This document shows, in pieces, positions 57,883 to 64,000 of a DNA stretch of 64,000 nucleotides (within the stretch, counting starts at the first letter, position 1; the number at the start of each line of letters is the position of its first letter). This DNA comes from Nocardioides phosphati (lineage in GTDB: Bacteria; Actinomycetota; Actinomycetes; Propionibacteriales; Nocardioidaceae), in NCBI RefSeq assembly GCF_014646375.1, contig NZ_BMNI01000001.1:106572-170571 (forward strand). Reading direction: 5' to 3'. The notes under the pieces are model-generated. The model worked only from the letters and a program-made list of their open reading frames with translations. It was not told where the DNA came from and searched no databases. The translations under genes and the position numbers were made by a program.

Positions 57883-59156
57883 CACTTGCTCCTGACGATG
57901 ATGTGGCCGATGTCGGCGGTCGCGACGATGTGCCAGGTGGGTGCGTCGGGGCCGGCGGCCTGGGTGACGCTGTTGCTGATGTCGATGCCACCGCCGGCGT
58001 GGCCGAGGAGGTCGATGCCGCCGGGGCCGTCGACCTGCGCCTCGGCCTCGACGGTCACGTCGTCGGGCACGATCACCTCGAGCTCACCGACGTTGATGTG
58101 GCTGACGACGACCTTCTCGTCGAGCGCCTGCGGGTCCTCCAGACGGGTCAGGTCGACGACCAGCTTGCCGACGTCCGAGGTGTAGCCGTCCGCCGGGATC
58201 TGGGAGGTGCTCAGCGGCGCGAAGCGCACGTCCTTGCCGTCGATGTGGTCTGCGACGGTCGTCACCGTCGTGATCGGCACCAGCAGCACGCCGAGCAGGA
58301 TCAGCCCGCCCGCCCTGCCCCAGAAGGCACCGAGCACGAGCAGGGCGGCGACGATGGTCAGCGCAAGGGCGGGGTAGGCCGCGGGGATGACGTGGGCGCC
58401 GCCGAGGTCGACGACGCCGAGGACGCCCAGCGCGACGGCGATCAGCGGGAGCGCGATCCAGAACAGGAGCGGGCCCTTCTTGCGTGGGTCGCGGACCCAG
58501 CGATAGCCGGAGCTCCCGTCGCCCTGCATCTTCCAGGCGTTGATGTCCTTGTACTTCTCCGGGTTGGCGTGCACGTCGGCCTCGAAGGCGGCCTTCGGCC
58601 CGGCGGCGTACGTCGCCTCCCAGGGCTGTCGCGCCGGCTGGCCGCCGGCGAGGCGCTGGGCCCGGCGCCACTCGCGCTTGCGAAGCACGACGAACGCGAT
58701 GGCCCCCACGACCAGCAGCGGGATCGCCGGGAAGAAGAAGCCGTCGTGGTCGCCGCGGAAGCCGAGCACGTCGCCGAGGAAGCCGACCGCGGCGAGTGCG
58801 CCGACCACGAGCACCGCGAGCGAGCGGTTGCGCGGGTCGAGGTCGATCATCGCCCGGTCGCCCTCGTTGTCGTCGGGCAGCAGGATCCACAGCGCGCCGT
58901 AGAGGAAGAGGCCGGTGCCGCCGAAGATCGTCAGCACGACGAAGCCGACCCGGATCAGGATGGGGTCGACGTCGAGGTGGCGGGCCAGGCCACCTGCGAC
59001 ACCGGCCACGTGGCGGTCGGTGGTGCTGCGGCGCAGTCGCGCGACGTCGCGGACGTCGGAGGCGGAGACCCGTGGGCCGTCGTCACCGCGAGGGGCGGCG
59101 GGTCCGGGCGGGGGCGGCGGGGTGTCGCCGGCCGGGGGAGGGGTGTTCTCGTCCAT
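57882..59156 (-). CDS. PspC-domain membrane protein with LiaF-like C-terminus
   Basis: 424-residue membrane protein. A Pro-rich N-terminus precedes a PspC domain (about 38-98, DRHVAGVAGGLARHLDVDPILIR and the following hydrophobic helix). Four or more further transmembrane segments span about 108-280. The C-terminal soluble domain (about 300-424) resembles the toastrack-like LiaF/DUF2154 domain. Such proteins sense or transmit cell-envelope stress. It is divergent from a histidine kinase that itself carries a PspC domain, and the LuxR-type regulator follows that kinase, so the three form an envelope-stress signalling group. Its ATG follows AAGGCT by seven bases. Confidence 0.85.
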   Translation of the reverse strand: MDENTPPPAGDTPPPPPGPAAPRGDDGPRVSASDVRDVARLRRSTTDRHVAGVAGGLARHLDVDPILIRVGFVVLTIFGGTGLFLYGALWILLPDDNEGDRAMIDLDPRNRSLAVLVVGALAAVGFLGDVLGFRGDHDGFFFPAIPLLVVGAIAFVVLRKREWRRAQRLAGGQPARQPWEATYAAGPKAAFEADVHANPEKYKDINAWKMQGDGSSGYRWVRDPRKKGPLLFWIALPLIAVALGVLGVVDLGGAHVIPAAYPALALTIVAALLVLGAFWGRAGGLILLGVLLVPITTVTTVADHIDGKDVRFAPLSTSQIPADGYTSDVGKLVVDLTRLEDPQALDEKVVVSHINVGELEVIVPDDVTVEAEAQVDGPGGIDLLGHAGGGIDISNSVTQAAGPDAPTWHIVATADIGHIIVRSK

Positions 59157-59300
59157 GGGCCCCAGCCTTCCGTGGCGGCGGGCTCCCGACCATCGGGGAC
59201 GACCCTGAACCTGCGCCGGGGGTGCCCGGGCCACCTCGGGGTCGGGTCGGGGGCGATCCCGATCCCGCGGCGCCCCCGCGCGTGCCACGATGGCCGCACC

Positions 59301-60545
59301 ATGATCACGTACGAGCCGCGCCGCGCCTACCGCGACCCCGAGGCGGGCTTCCTCGGCGGTGTCGCGGCCGGCGTCGCGCAGCACCTCGGCTGGCCGGTCA
59401 GCCGGGTCCGCATCGGCTTCGCGCTGCTGGCGGCCGCCAACGGCGCCGGCATCCTGCTGTACGCCGCCCTCTGGCTCCGGCTGCCCACCGCTCCCTCCGC
59501 CGAGCCGGCCCCCGGCCTGGCCGCGGCCGAGCGCGGTGGCCGGCGTACGACGCGACGCGGCCTCGCCGACGTCGGCCCTGCGGTCGCGCTGGCCGCGCTG
59601 GGCATCGGCGCGCTCTTCGTGGCGCAGCTCGTGCTCGGCACGGGCCTCGTGCTGTGGATCCTCGTGCTCGGCCTCGGCGGCGTGGCGCTGATCTGGCGGC
59701 AGGCCGACGAGTCGAGCCGCGAGCGGTGGAGGGACAGCACCGGCCGCATCGACCCGGTGCGCGCGCTGGTCGGCGACGGCGGATGGGCGGCGTGGTCGCG
59801 GATCGTCCTCGGCGTGCTGATGCTGGTCACGGCCCTGGTCCTCTTCGCGCTCCGCTCGGGCCGGCTCTCGGTCGCCGTCGACGTGTTGCTCGCCACCGGC
59901 CTCGGCCTCGTCGGCGTGCTGCTGGTCCTCGGACCGTGGCTGGTCCGGCTCCTCAACGACCTCGGCGAGGAGCGCGCCCAGCGAGTCCGCTCGCAGGAGC
60001 GCGCGGACGTCGCAGCCCACCTGCACGACTCGGTGCTGCAGACCCTCGCGCTGATCCAGAAGAACAGCGCCGACCCGGCCCAGGTGGCCCGGCTCGCCCG
60101 CGCCCAGGAGCGTGACCTGCGCTCCTGGCTCTTCGAGGAGACCGCTCCGTCGGGGTCGCTGTCGGCGGCGCTCGCCGCGCTCGCGGCCGAGGTGGAGGCC
60201 GATCACAACGTGACCGTCGAGGTCGTGACCGTCGGCGACCTGGTGCTCGACGAGCGCACCCAGCCGGTGCTCCTGGCCACGCGCGAGGCGGTCGTCAACG
60301 CCGCGAAGCACGCCGGATCGGGCCGTGTCGACGTGTACGCCGAGGTGTCGCCGTCGCAGCTCGAGGTCTTCGTGAAGGACCGTGGCCGGGGCTTCGACCC
60401 CGACGCGGTCGCCGCTGACCGCCACGGCGTACGCGGATCGATCGTGGACCGGATGGAGCGTCACGGGGGCACGGCCCGCGTGACGTCGCGTCCGGGGGAG
60501 GGCACCGAGGTGGTGCTGAAGATGACACGGGAGGACAAGTCATGA
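59301..60545 (+). CDS. PspC-domain sensor histidine kinase
   Basis: 414-residue membrane histidine kinase. The N-terminus is a PspC domain (about 8-60, GGVAAGVAQHLGWPVSRVRIGFA). About five more transmembrane segments run to 215. The HisKA_3 dimerisation helix has HLHDSVLQTLALIQ with the phosphorylated His at about 241, and the HATPase domain has the N box EAVVNAAKHA and G box KDRGRGFDPDAV. HisKA_3 kinases pair with NarL-type regulators, and one overlaps its stop (ATGA). It is divergent from the PspC/LiaF-like protein, a probable signalling partner or inhibitor as LiaF is for LiaS. Confidence 0.92.
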   Translation: MITYEPRRAYRDPEAGFLGGVAAGVAQHLGWPVSRVRIGFALLAAANGAGILLYAALWLRLPTAPSAEPAPGLAAAERGGRRTTRRGLADVGPAVALAALGIGALFVAQLVLGTGLVLWILVLGLGGVALIWRQADESSRERWRDSTGRIDPVRALVGDGGWAAWSRIVLGVLMLVTALVLFALRSGRLSVAVDVLLATGLGLVGVLLVLGPWLVRLLNDLGEERAQRVRSQERADVAAHLHDSVLQTLALIQKNSADPAQVARLARAQERDLRSWLFEETAPSGSLSAALAALAAEVEADHNVTVEVVTVGDLVLDERTQPVLLATREAVVNAAKHAGSGRVDVYAEVSPSQLEVFVKDRGRGFDPDAVAADRHGVRGSIVDRMERHGGTARVTSRPGEGTEVVLKMTREDKS

Positions 60546-61180
60546 GCACCCGAGTGCTGATCGTCGACGACCACGCGATGTTCCGCGCCGGCGTCCGCTC
60601 CGAGCTGGCGGCGGCCCCGTCGGTCGACGTCGTGGCCGAGGCCGAGGACGTCGACACGGCGGTCGCGGCGGTCCTCGCACAGGCACCCGACGTGGTGCTG
60701 CTGGACGTGCACCTGCCCGGCGGCGGTGGCGCCGAGGTGATGCGCCGGGTCGGCCCGTCGGCCACGCGCTTCCTGGCGCTGTCGGTGAGCGACGCCGCCG
60801 AGGACGTGATCGGCACGATCCGTGCCGGCGCCCGCGGCTACGTCACCAAGACGATCACCGGGCCCGAGCTGGTCAGCGCGATCGGCCGGGTGGCCGGGGG
60901 CGACGCGGTCTTCTCGCCGCGCCTGGCCGGCTTCGTCCTCGACGCCTTCGCCGGCACCATCGAGGTCGCCGCGGTCGACGAGGACCTCGACCGGCTCACC
61001 GAGCGCGAGCGCGAGGTGATGCGGCTGATCGCCCGCGGCTACTCCTACAAGGAGGTCGCCTCCGAGCTCTTCATCTCGGTCAAGACCGTCGAGACCCACA
61101 TGTCGGCGGTGCTGCGGAAGCTCCAGCTGTCCAGCCGCCACGAGCTCACGCGCTGGGCGTCGGACCGCCGGTTGCTCTGA
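60542..61180 (+). CDS. NarL/LuxR-family response regulator
   Basis: 212-residue response regulator. The receiver domain (about 3-120) has the acidic pocket IVDDH at about 7-11, phosphorylated Asp55 in VVLLDVHLPG, a Ser at the switch position and Lys in GYVTKTI. The LuxR-type helix-turn-helix (about 148-210) reads LTEREREVMRLIARGYSYKEVA then VKTVETHMSAVLRKL. It overlaps the PspC-kinase gene by four bases and is its cognate partner. Likely targets are the divergent PspC/LiaF-like operon and envelope genes, by analogy with LiaR-type systems. Confidence 0.93.
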   Translation: MSTRVLIVDDHAMFRAGVRSELAAAPSVDVVAEAEDVDTAVAAVLAQAPDVVLLDVHLPGGGGAEVMRRVGPSATRFLALSVSDAAEDVIGTIRAGARGYVTKTITGPELVSAIGRVAGGDAVFSPRLAGFVLDAFAGTIEVAAVDEDLDRLTEREREVMRLIARGYSYKEVASELFISVKTVETHMSAVLRKLQLSSRHELTRWASDRRLL

Positions 61181-61191
61181 CCTTGCTGCGC

Positions 61192-61893
61192 CTACTCGGT
61201 CTCGAGCTCGACGATCGTCCACGGCAGGAAGAGCTGCACGAGGGGGCCGATGCCCACGGCGTACAGCACGGTGCCGAGGCCGACCTGGCCGCCGAGCAGG
61301 AAGCCGGCGACGAGCACGGTCACCTCGAGGCTGGTGCGGACCAGCCGGATCGAGCGACCCGTACGCCGCGCGAGGCCGGTCATCAGCCCGTCGCGCGGGC
61401 CGGGGCCGAGCTGGGCGCCGATGTAGAGGGCGCCGGCGAGGCCGTTGAGGACGATGCCGCCGACGAGGAGGGCGCCGCGGGCGGCGAGCCCCTCGGGGGC
61501 GGCGAGCATCGCCAGCGTCGCGTCGGTGGCCACGCCGATCAGGACCACGTTGGCGAGCGTGCCCAGGCCGGGCATCTGCCTCAGCGGGATCCAGAGCAGC
61601 AGCACCAGGAAGCCGACCACGATGACGACCTCGCCGAAGCTCAGCCCGACGTGGGCCATCACGCCGGCGTGGAAGACGTCCCACGGGTCCAGGCCCAGCG
61701 CGCCGCGGATCACCATGGCCATCGAGGCGCCGTAGATCCACAGCCCGACGACGAGCTGGACCAGGCGCCGGGGCAGCCGGCCAGCACGGAGCTGCTCGCG
61801 CGGGGTGAGGGTGGCGAGCGCACGCCGCGGCGCGGGGGTGGGCGCGACGACGGTGGCTTCGGTGAGGGTGGTGGGCGGGACGATCGCGGTCAT
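61192..61893 (-). CDS. YczE-like integral membrane protein
   Basis: 233-residue membrane protein with about five transmembrane segments and a 40-residue cytoplasmic start. The LGLDPWDVFHAGV (about 70-82) and GPGPRDGLMTGL (about 166-177) motifs are signatures of the YczE/YyaS/YitT group. In many Gram-positive genomes yczE is paired with a divergent MocR-type regulator (YczR), exactly as here. The function of the family is not established; transport of a compound related to the regulator's ligand is a guess. The ATG at 61893 follows CATCGT by six bases. Confidence 0.87.
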   Translation of the reverse strand: MTAIVPPTTLTEATVVAPTPAPRRALATLTPREQLRAGRLPRRLVQLVVGLWIYGASMAMVIRGALGLDPWDVFHAGVMAHVGLSFGEVVIVVGFLVLLLWIPLRQMPGLGTLANVVLIGVATDATLAMLAAPEGLAARGALLVGGIVLNGLAGALYIGAQLGPGPRDGLMTGLARRTGRSIRLVRTSLEVTVLVAGFLLGGQVGLGTVLYAVGIGPLVQLFLPWTIVELETE

Positions 61894-61910
61894 GACTCCA
61901 CGATGACCGG

Positions 61911-61947
61911 AATCGGCCTTGTAGGAAATAGCCAATCGGTGGATAGT
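61911..61947 (+). promoter_or_regulatory. MocR promoter with direct repeats
   Basis: AATCGG occurs at 61911-61916 and again at 61934-61939, 23 bases apart; MocR regulators commonly bind direct repeats. TTGTAG (61919-61924) and GATAGT (61942-61947) form a promoter with 17-base spacing, seven bases before the ATG at 61955. Confidence 0.5.
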
Positions 61948-61954
61948 GGCCTGC

Positions 61955-63385
61955 ATGAGTGCAGTGATGTCGGCCGGACGCGTAGCCACCTTGGTGGGTG
62001 ACTTCGACCGCAGCCCCGCCTACGCGGGCCTCTCGGACTGCCTGCGCATGCTCATCGGCGAGGGCCGGATCCCGCTCGGGGCACGGCTGCCCAGCGAGCG
62101 CGACCTCACCGTCGCCCTCGACGTCAGCCGCACCACCGTCACCCGCGCGTACGCCGACCTGCGCGAGCGCGGCTTCGCCGAGGCGCGCACCGGAGCGGGC
62201 ACCTTCACGCGGCTGCCGGGCGGACGCCGGGCCACCCTCGACCGCGGCCTCGCCCCGCTGCCCGGCACCACCGAGCTGATCGACCTCAACTGCGCCGCGG
62301 GCAGCGCCCCGACGGGCCTCGCCGCGCACTACGAGGCGGCGGTGGCCGAGCTGCCGGCGTACCTCGGTGGGCACGGATACTTCCCCGCGGGCCTGCCCGC
62401 GCTGCAGGAGCAGATCGCCAGCGCGTACGCCGCGCGCGGCCTGCCCACCGACCCCGACCAGATCCTGGTGACGCCGGGCGCGCTCTCGGCCACCGCGATC
62501 GCTGCCCAGGCGGTCACCTCGCCGGGCGATCGCGTCGTGGTCGACAGCCCGGTCTACCCCAACGCGACCAGCGCCCTCGCCAGCCGCGGCGCCCGGCTGG
62601 TCACCTCGCCGGTCGACGCGGCGGGCTTCGACATCCCCGGCATGGTCGCGACCGTGCGGCAGACGGCGCCGCGCGCGGCCTTCGTCCTCGCGGACTTCCA
62701 GAACCCCACCGGTCACGTCATGACCACCGACGAGCGGGCGACGTACGCCGCGGCGCTGCGCCGCAACCGGGTGGTCGCCATCGTCGACGAGGCGCACCAG
62801 GCGCTCTCCCTCGACGCCGTCGAGATGCCCCCGCCCTTCGCGTCGTTCCTGCCCGACGCAATCACGGTCGGCTCGGCGAGCAAGCAGTTCTGGGGCGGCC
62901 TCCGGCTGGGCTGGATCCGCGCCCCGCGGGAGCGGATCGAGCAGCTCACCTCGGCCCGCCTCGGCCTCGACCTCGGCGCTCCGCTGCTGGAGCAGCTGGT
63001 GCTGGCGCGGGTGCTGGCCGACCCCGAGCCGATCGCGTCGGTCCAGCGCGACCGGCTGCGCGATCAGCGGGACGCACTGGTGGCGGCGCTGCACGAGCGG
63101 GTCCCGGACTGGCGCTTCCGCGTGCCCGCCGGCGGGCTCTGCCTGTGGGTCGAGCTCCCGGCCCCGGTCTCGAGCACGCTCGCGGCCGAGGCCGAACGCC
63201 GCGGCGCGTCGATCGCCCCCGGGCCGGCGTTCGCCGTCGAGGGCGGACTGGAGCGCTTCGTCCGGTTGCCGTGGACCCGGCCCGCCGAGGAGCTACGGGC
63301 CGCGGTCGACGTACTGGCTGCGTCGTGGGACGCGGTCGTCGGCGGAGCCAACGCCCCGCACACCGGTCGGGTGAGGGTCGTCTAG
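61955..63385 (+). CDS. MocR-type (GntR-aminotransferase) transcriptional regulator
   Basis: 476-residue regulator with a GntR winged helix (about 25-90; LPSERDLTVALDVSRTTVTRAYADL) joined to a fold-type I aminotransferase domain (about 105-470). The PLP-binding Lys lies in VGSASKQFWGGLRLGW at about 310. The Asn and Tyr/Asp contacts are recognisable in DFQNPTGH and VAIVDEAHQ. MocR proteins sense amines, amino acids or PLP. It is divergent from a yczE-like gene, the known partner of the YczR subgroup, and direct repeats lie between them. The ATG at 61955 is seven bases after the -10; an ATG at 61967 is possible. Confidence 0.92.
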   Translation: MSAVMSAGRVATLVGDFDRSPAYAGLSDCLRMLIGEGRIPLGARLPSERDLTVALDVSRTTVTRAYADLRERGFAEARTGAGTFTRLPGGRRATLDRGLAPLPGTTELIDLNCAAGSAPTGLAAHYEAAVAELPAYLGGHGYFPAGLPALQEQIASAYAARGLPTDPDQILVTPGALSATAIAAQAVTSPGDRVVVDSPVYPNATSALASRGARLVTSPVDAAGFDIPGMVATVRQTAPRAAFVLADFQNPTGHVMTTDERATYAAALRRNRVVAIVDEAHQALSLDAVEMPPPFASFLPDAITVGSASKQFWGGLRLGWIRAPRERIEQLTSARLGLDLGAPLLEQLVLARVLADPEPIASVQRDRLRDQRDALVAALHERVPDWRFRVPAGGLCLWVELPAPVSSTLAAEAERRGASIAPGPAFAVEGGLERFVRLPWTRPAEELRAAVDVLAASWDAVVGGANAPHTGRVRVV

Positions 63386-63394
63386 GCTCCGGTC

Positions 63395-63739
63395 ATGGAC
63401 TTCGTGCGTCACCTCATCCTGGTCGTTCACCTCTGCGCCTTCGCGGCACTCCTCGGCGGCCTGCTCGGCCAGGCGAAGGCGACCCGGAAGGCGATCCACA
63501 CCTCCACGATCTGGGGCGCCCGCATCGTCTTCCTCGCGGGCCTCGCCCTGGCCGGTCTCGTGTCGGCCGACGACTCCGCCGACGTCAACAACGCCAAGCT
63601 CGGCGTGAAGCTCCTCGTGGCGCTCGTCGTCGTCGGCCTCCTCGAGGCGCGCCGCCGCAAGGGCCTGAGCGACGCCCTCTACTGGCTGGTCACGGGCCTC
63701 GTGGTGGCCAACGTGTGCGTCGCCGTCCTCTGGCGCTGA
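63395..63739 (+). CDS. Four-helix integral membrane protein, function unknown
   Basis: 114-residue protein with four hydrophobic segments (about 5-25, 38-58, 68-85 and 93-112) and short loops. A His in the first helix (VVHLCAF) and an acidic loop (SADDSAD, about 57-63) are the only notable polar features. The ATG is six bases after TAGGCT (63383-63388); that hexamer includes the TAG stop codon of the MocR gene. I do not know a function. It precedes the pcrA-like helicase gene, which has its own promoter. Confidence 0.75.
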   Translation: MDFVRHLILVVHLCAFAALLGGLLGQAKATRKAIHTSTIWGARIVFLAGLALAGLVSADDSADVNNAKLGVKLLVALVVVGLLEARRRKGLSDALYWLVTGLVVANVCVAVLWR

Positions 63740-63795
63740 CACCCACACGGGCGGGCGCCGGGCCTGTCGGTGCGCGCCCGTAGGCTGGGCGCAGC

Positions 63796-64000
63796 ATGAG
63801 CAGCTTTCCCATCCCCGGCCAGTCGTCGTTCCCGATCCCGGGACTCGAGTCCGTCGCGCCTGCTCCCACGCCGGGTCGCGACGCCCTCCTCGCGGGGCTC
63901 AACGAGCCCCAGCGGGCCGCGGTCATCCACGCCGGCCGGCCGCTGCTCGTCGTCGCCGGTGCCGGCTCCGGCAAGACGCGCGTCCTGACCCGGCGCATCG
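63796..64000 (+). CDS. pcrA: ATP-dependent DNA helicase PcrA/UvrD (N-terminal part)
   Basis: First 68 codons of a superfamily 1 helicase, cut by the window end. The Q-motif-like [23 protein letters not shown] and the Walker [15 protein letters not shown] are characteristic of UvrD/PcrA. The extreme N-terminus has a short repeat (SSFPIPG twice, residues 2-16) in a disordered leader. The ATG lies nine bases after TAGGCT (63781-63786). UvrD/PcrA enzymes unwind DNA in repair and displace proteins from DNA. PcrA versus another UvrD paralogue cannot be decided from this piece. Confidence 0.88.
   Translation, partial: MSSFPIPGQSSFPIPGLESVAPAPTPGRDALLAGLNEPQRAAVIHAGRPLLVVAGAGSGKTRVLTRRI

Noticed and set aside
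57837-59300. Long plus-strand open frame running into the PspC-histidine kinase
   Set aside because: It is antisense to the PspC/LiaF-like gene and has Arg/Gly/Asp-rich composition with no domain; the kinase chain starts at the ATG at 59301.
60461-63094. Open frame of 877 codons on the minus strand
   Set aside because: It crosses the response regulator, YczE and MocR genes in a non-coding frame; the three real genes have clear domains. Long antisense frames are common in GC-rich DNA.

Overview
The window is high-GC actinobacterial chromosome, most like the Nocardioidaceae (Nocardioides or a close relative). This placement is inferred from gene content and base composition, not from a database search. 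Supporting signs are the WYL pair pafB/pafC, groES with a His-tailed groEL1 under CIRCE operators, the guaB2/guaB3/cholesterol-oxidase-like/guaA neighbourhood also known from mycobacteria, frequent GTG starts, start-to-stop overlaps, and many genes with a -10 hexamer only 6-9 bases before the start codon (probable leaderless mRNAs). I see no phage, insertion sequence, CRISPR array, rRNA or tRNA.

Layout. 1-2.8 kb: a SipW-type signal peptidase (cut by the window start) with its TasA/CalY-like substrate, then a membrane adenylate cyclase with a CRP-like site just upstream. 2.8-13 kb: pafBC, a single-domain (p)ppGpp synthetase, an SNF2 helicase, a TolB-like protein, rlmC, and a lipoprotein nuclease. 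13-15.2 kb: the chaperonin operon. 15.3-19.3 kb: a GAF histidine kinase, a TetR regulator divergent from a sterol-desaturase-like enzyme, and an ACT-GNAT fusion. 19.4-31.5 kb: purine genes guaB, guaB3 and guaA interspersed with an S4 RNA-binding protein, a Tat-exported FAD enzyme, glpD, a succinate-semialdehyde dehydrogenase and a cholesterol-oxidase-like GMC enzyme.

31.5-35.3 kb is a divergent module with two CsoR/CstR-type GC palindromes between MMPL-AhpD-Cys-rich-DUF2892 on one side and DUF302-CstR-like repressor on the other; it looks like a sulfide/persulfide or thiol-stress system. 36.4-40.9 kb is a ROK-regulated sugar ABC transporter. 41.4-48.4 kb is a sulfonate/organosulfur cluster: flavin monooxygenase, ssuABC-type transporter, and a convergent flavoprotein-TPR fusion. 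48.5-49.7 kb is a TerC gene behind a yybP-ykoY (manganese) riboswitch.

52.0-56.5 kb is the most unusual part. It is a run of five exported or membrane proteins: a Met-rich protein, a CopC-CopD fusion, two proteins carrying a duplicated His-containing repeat I do not recognise (one fused to a cupredoxin), and a membrane-anchored cupredoxin. A multi-hairpin region precedes it. It is probably extracytoplasmic copper handling or electron transfer. 56.5-64 kb: a glycerophosphodiester phosphodiesterase, a PspC/LiaF-like protein divergent from a PspC-histidine kinase and LuxR-type regulator, a YczE membrane protein divergent from its MocR-type regulator, and the start of pcrA/uvrD.
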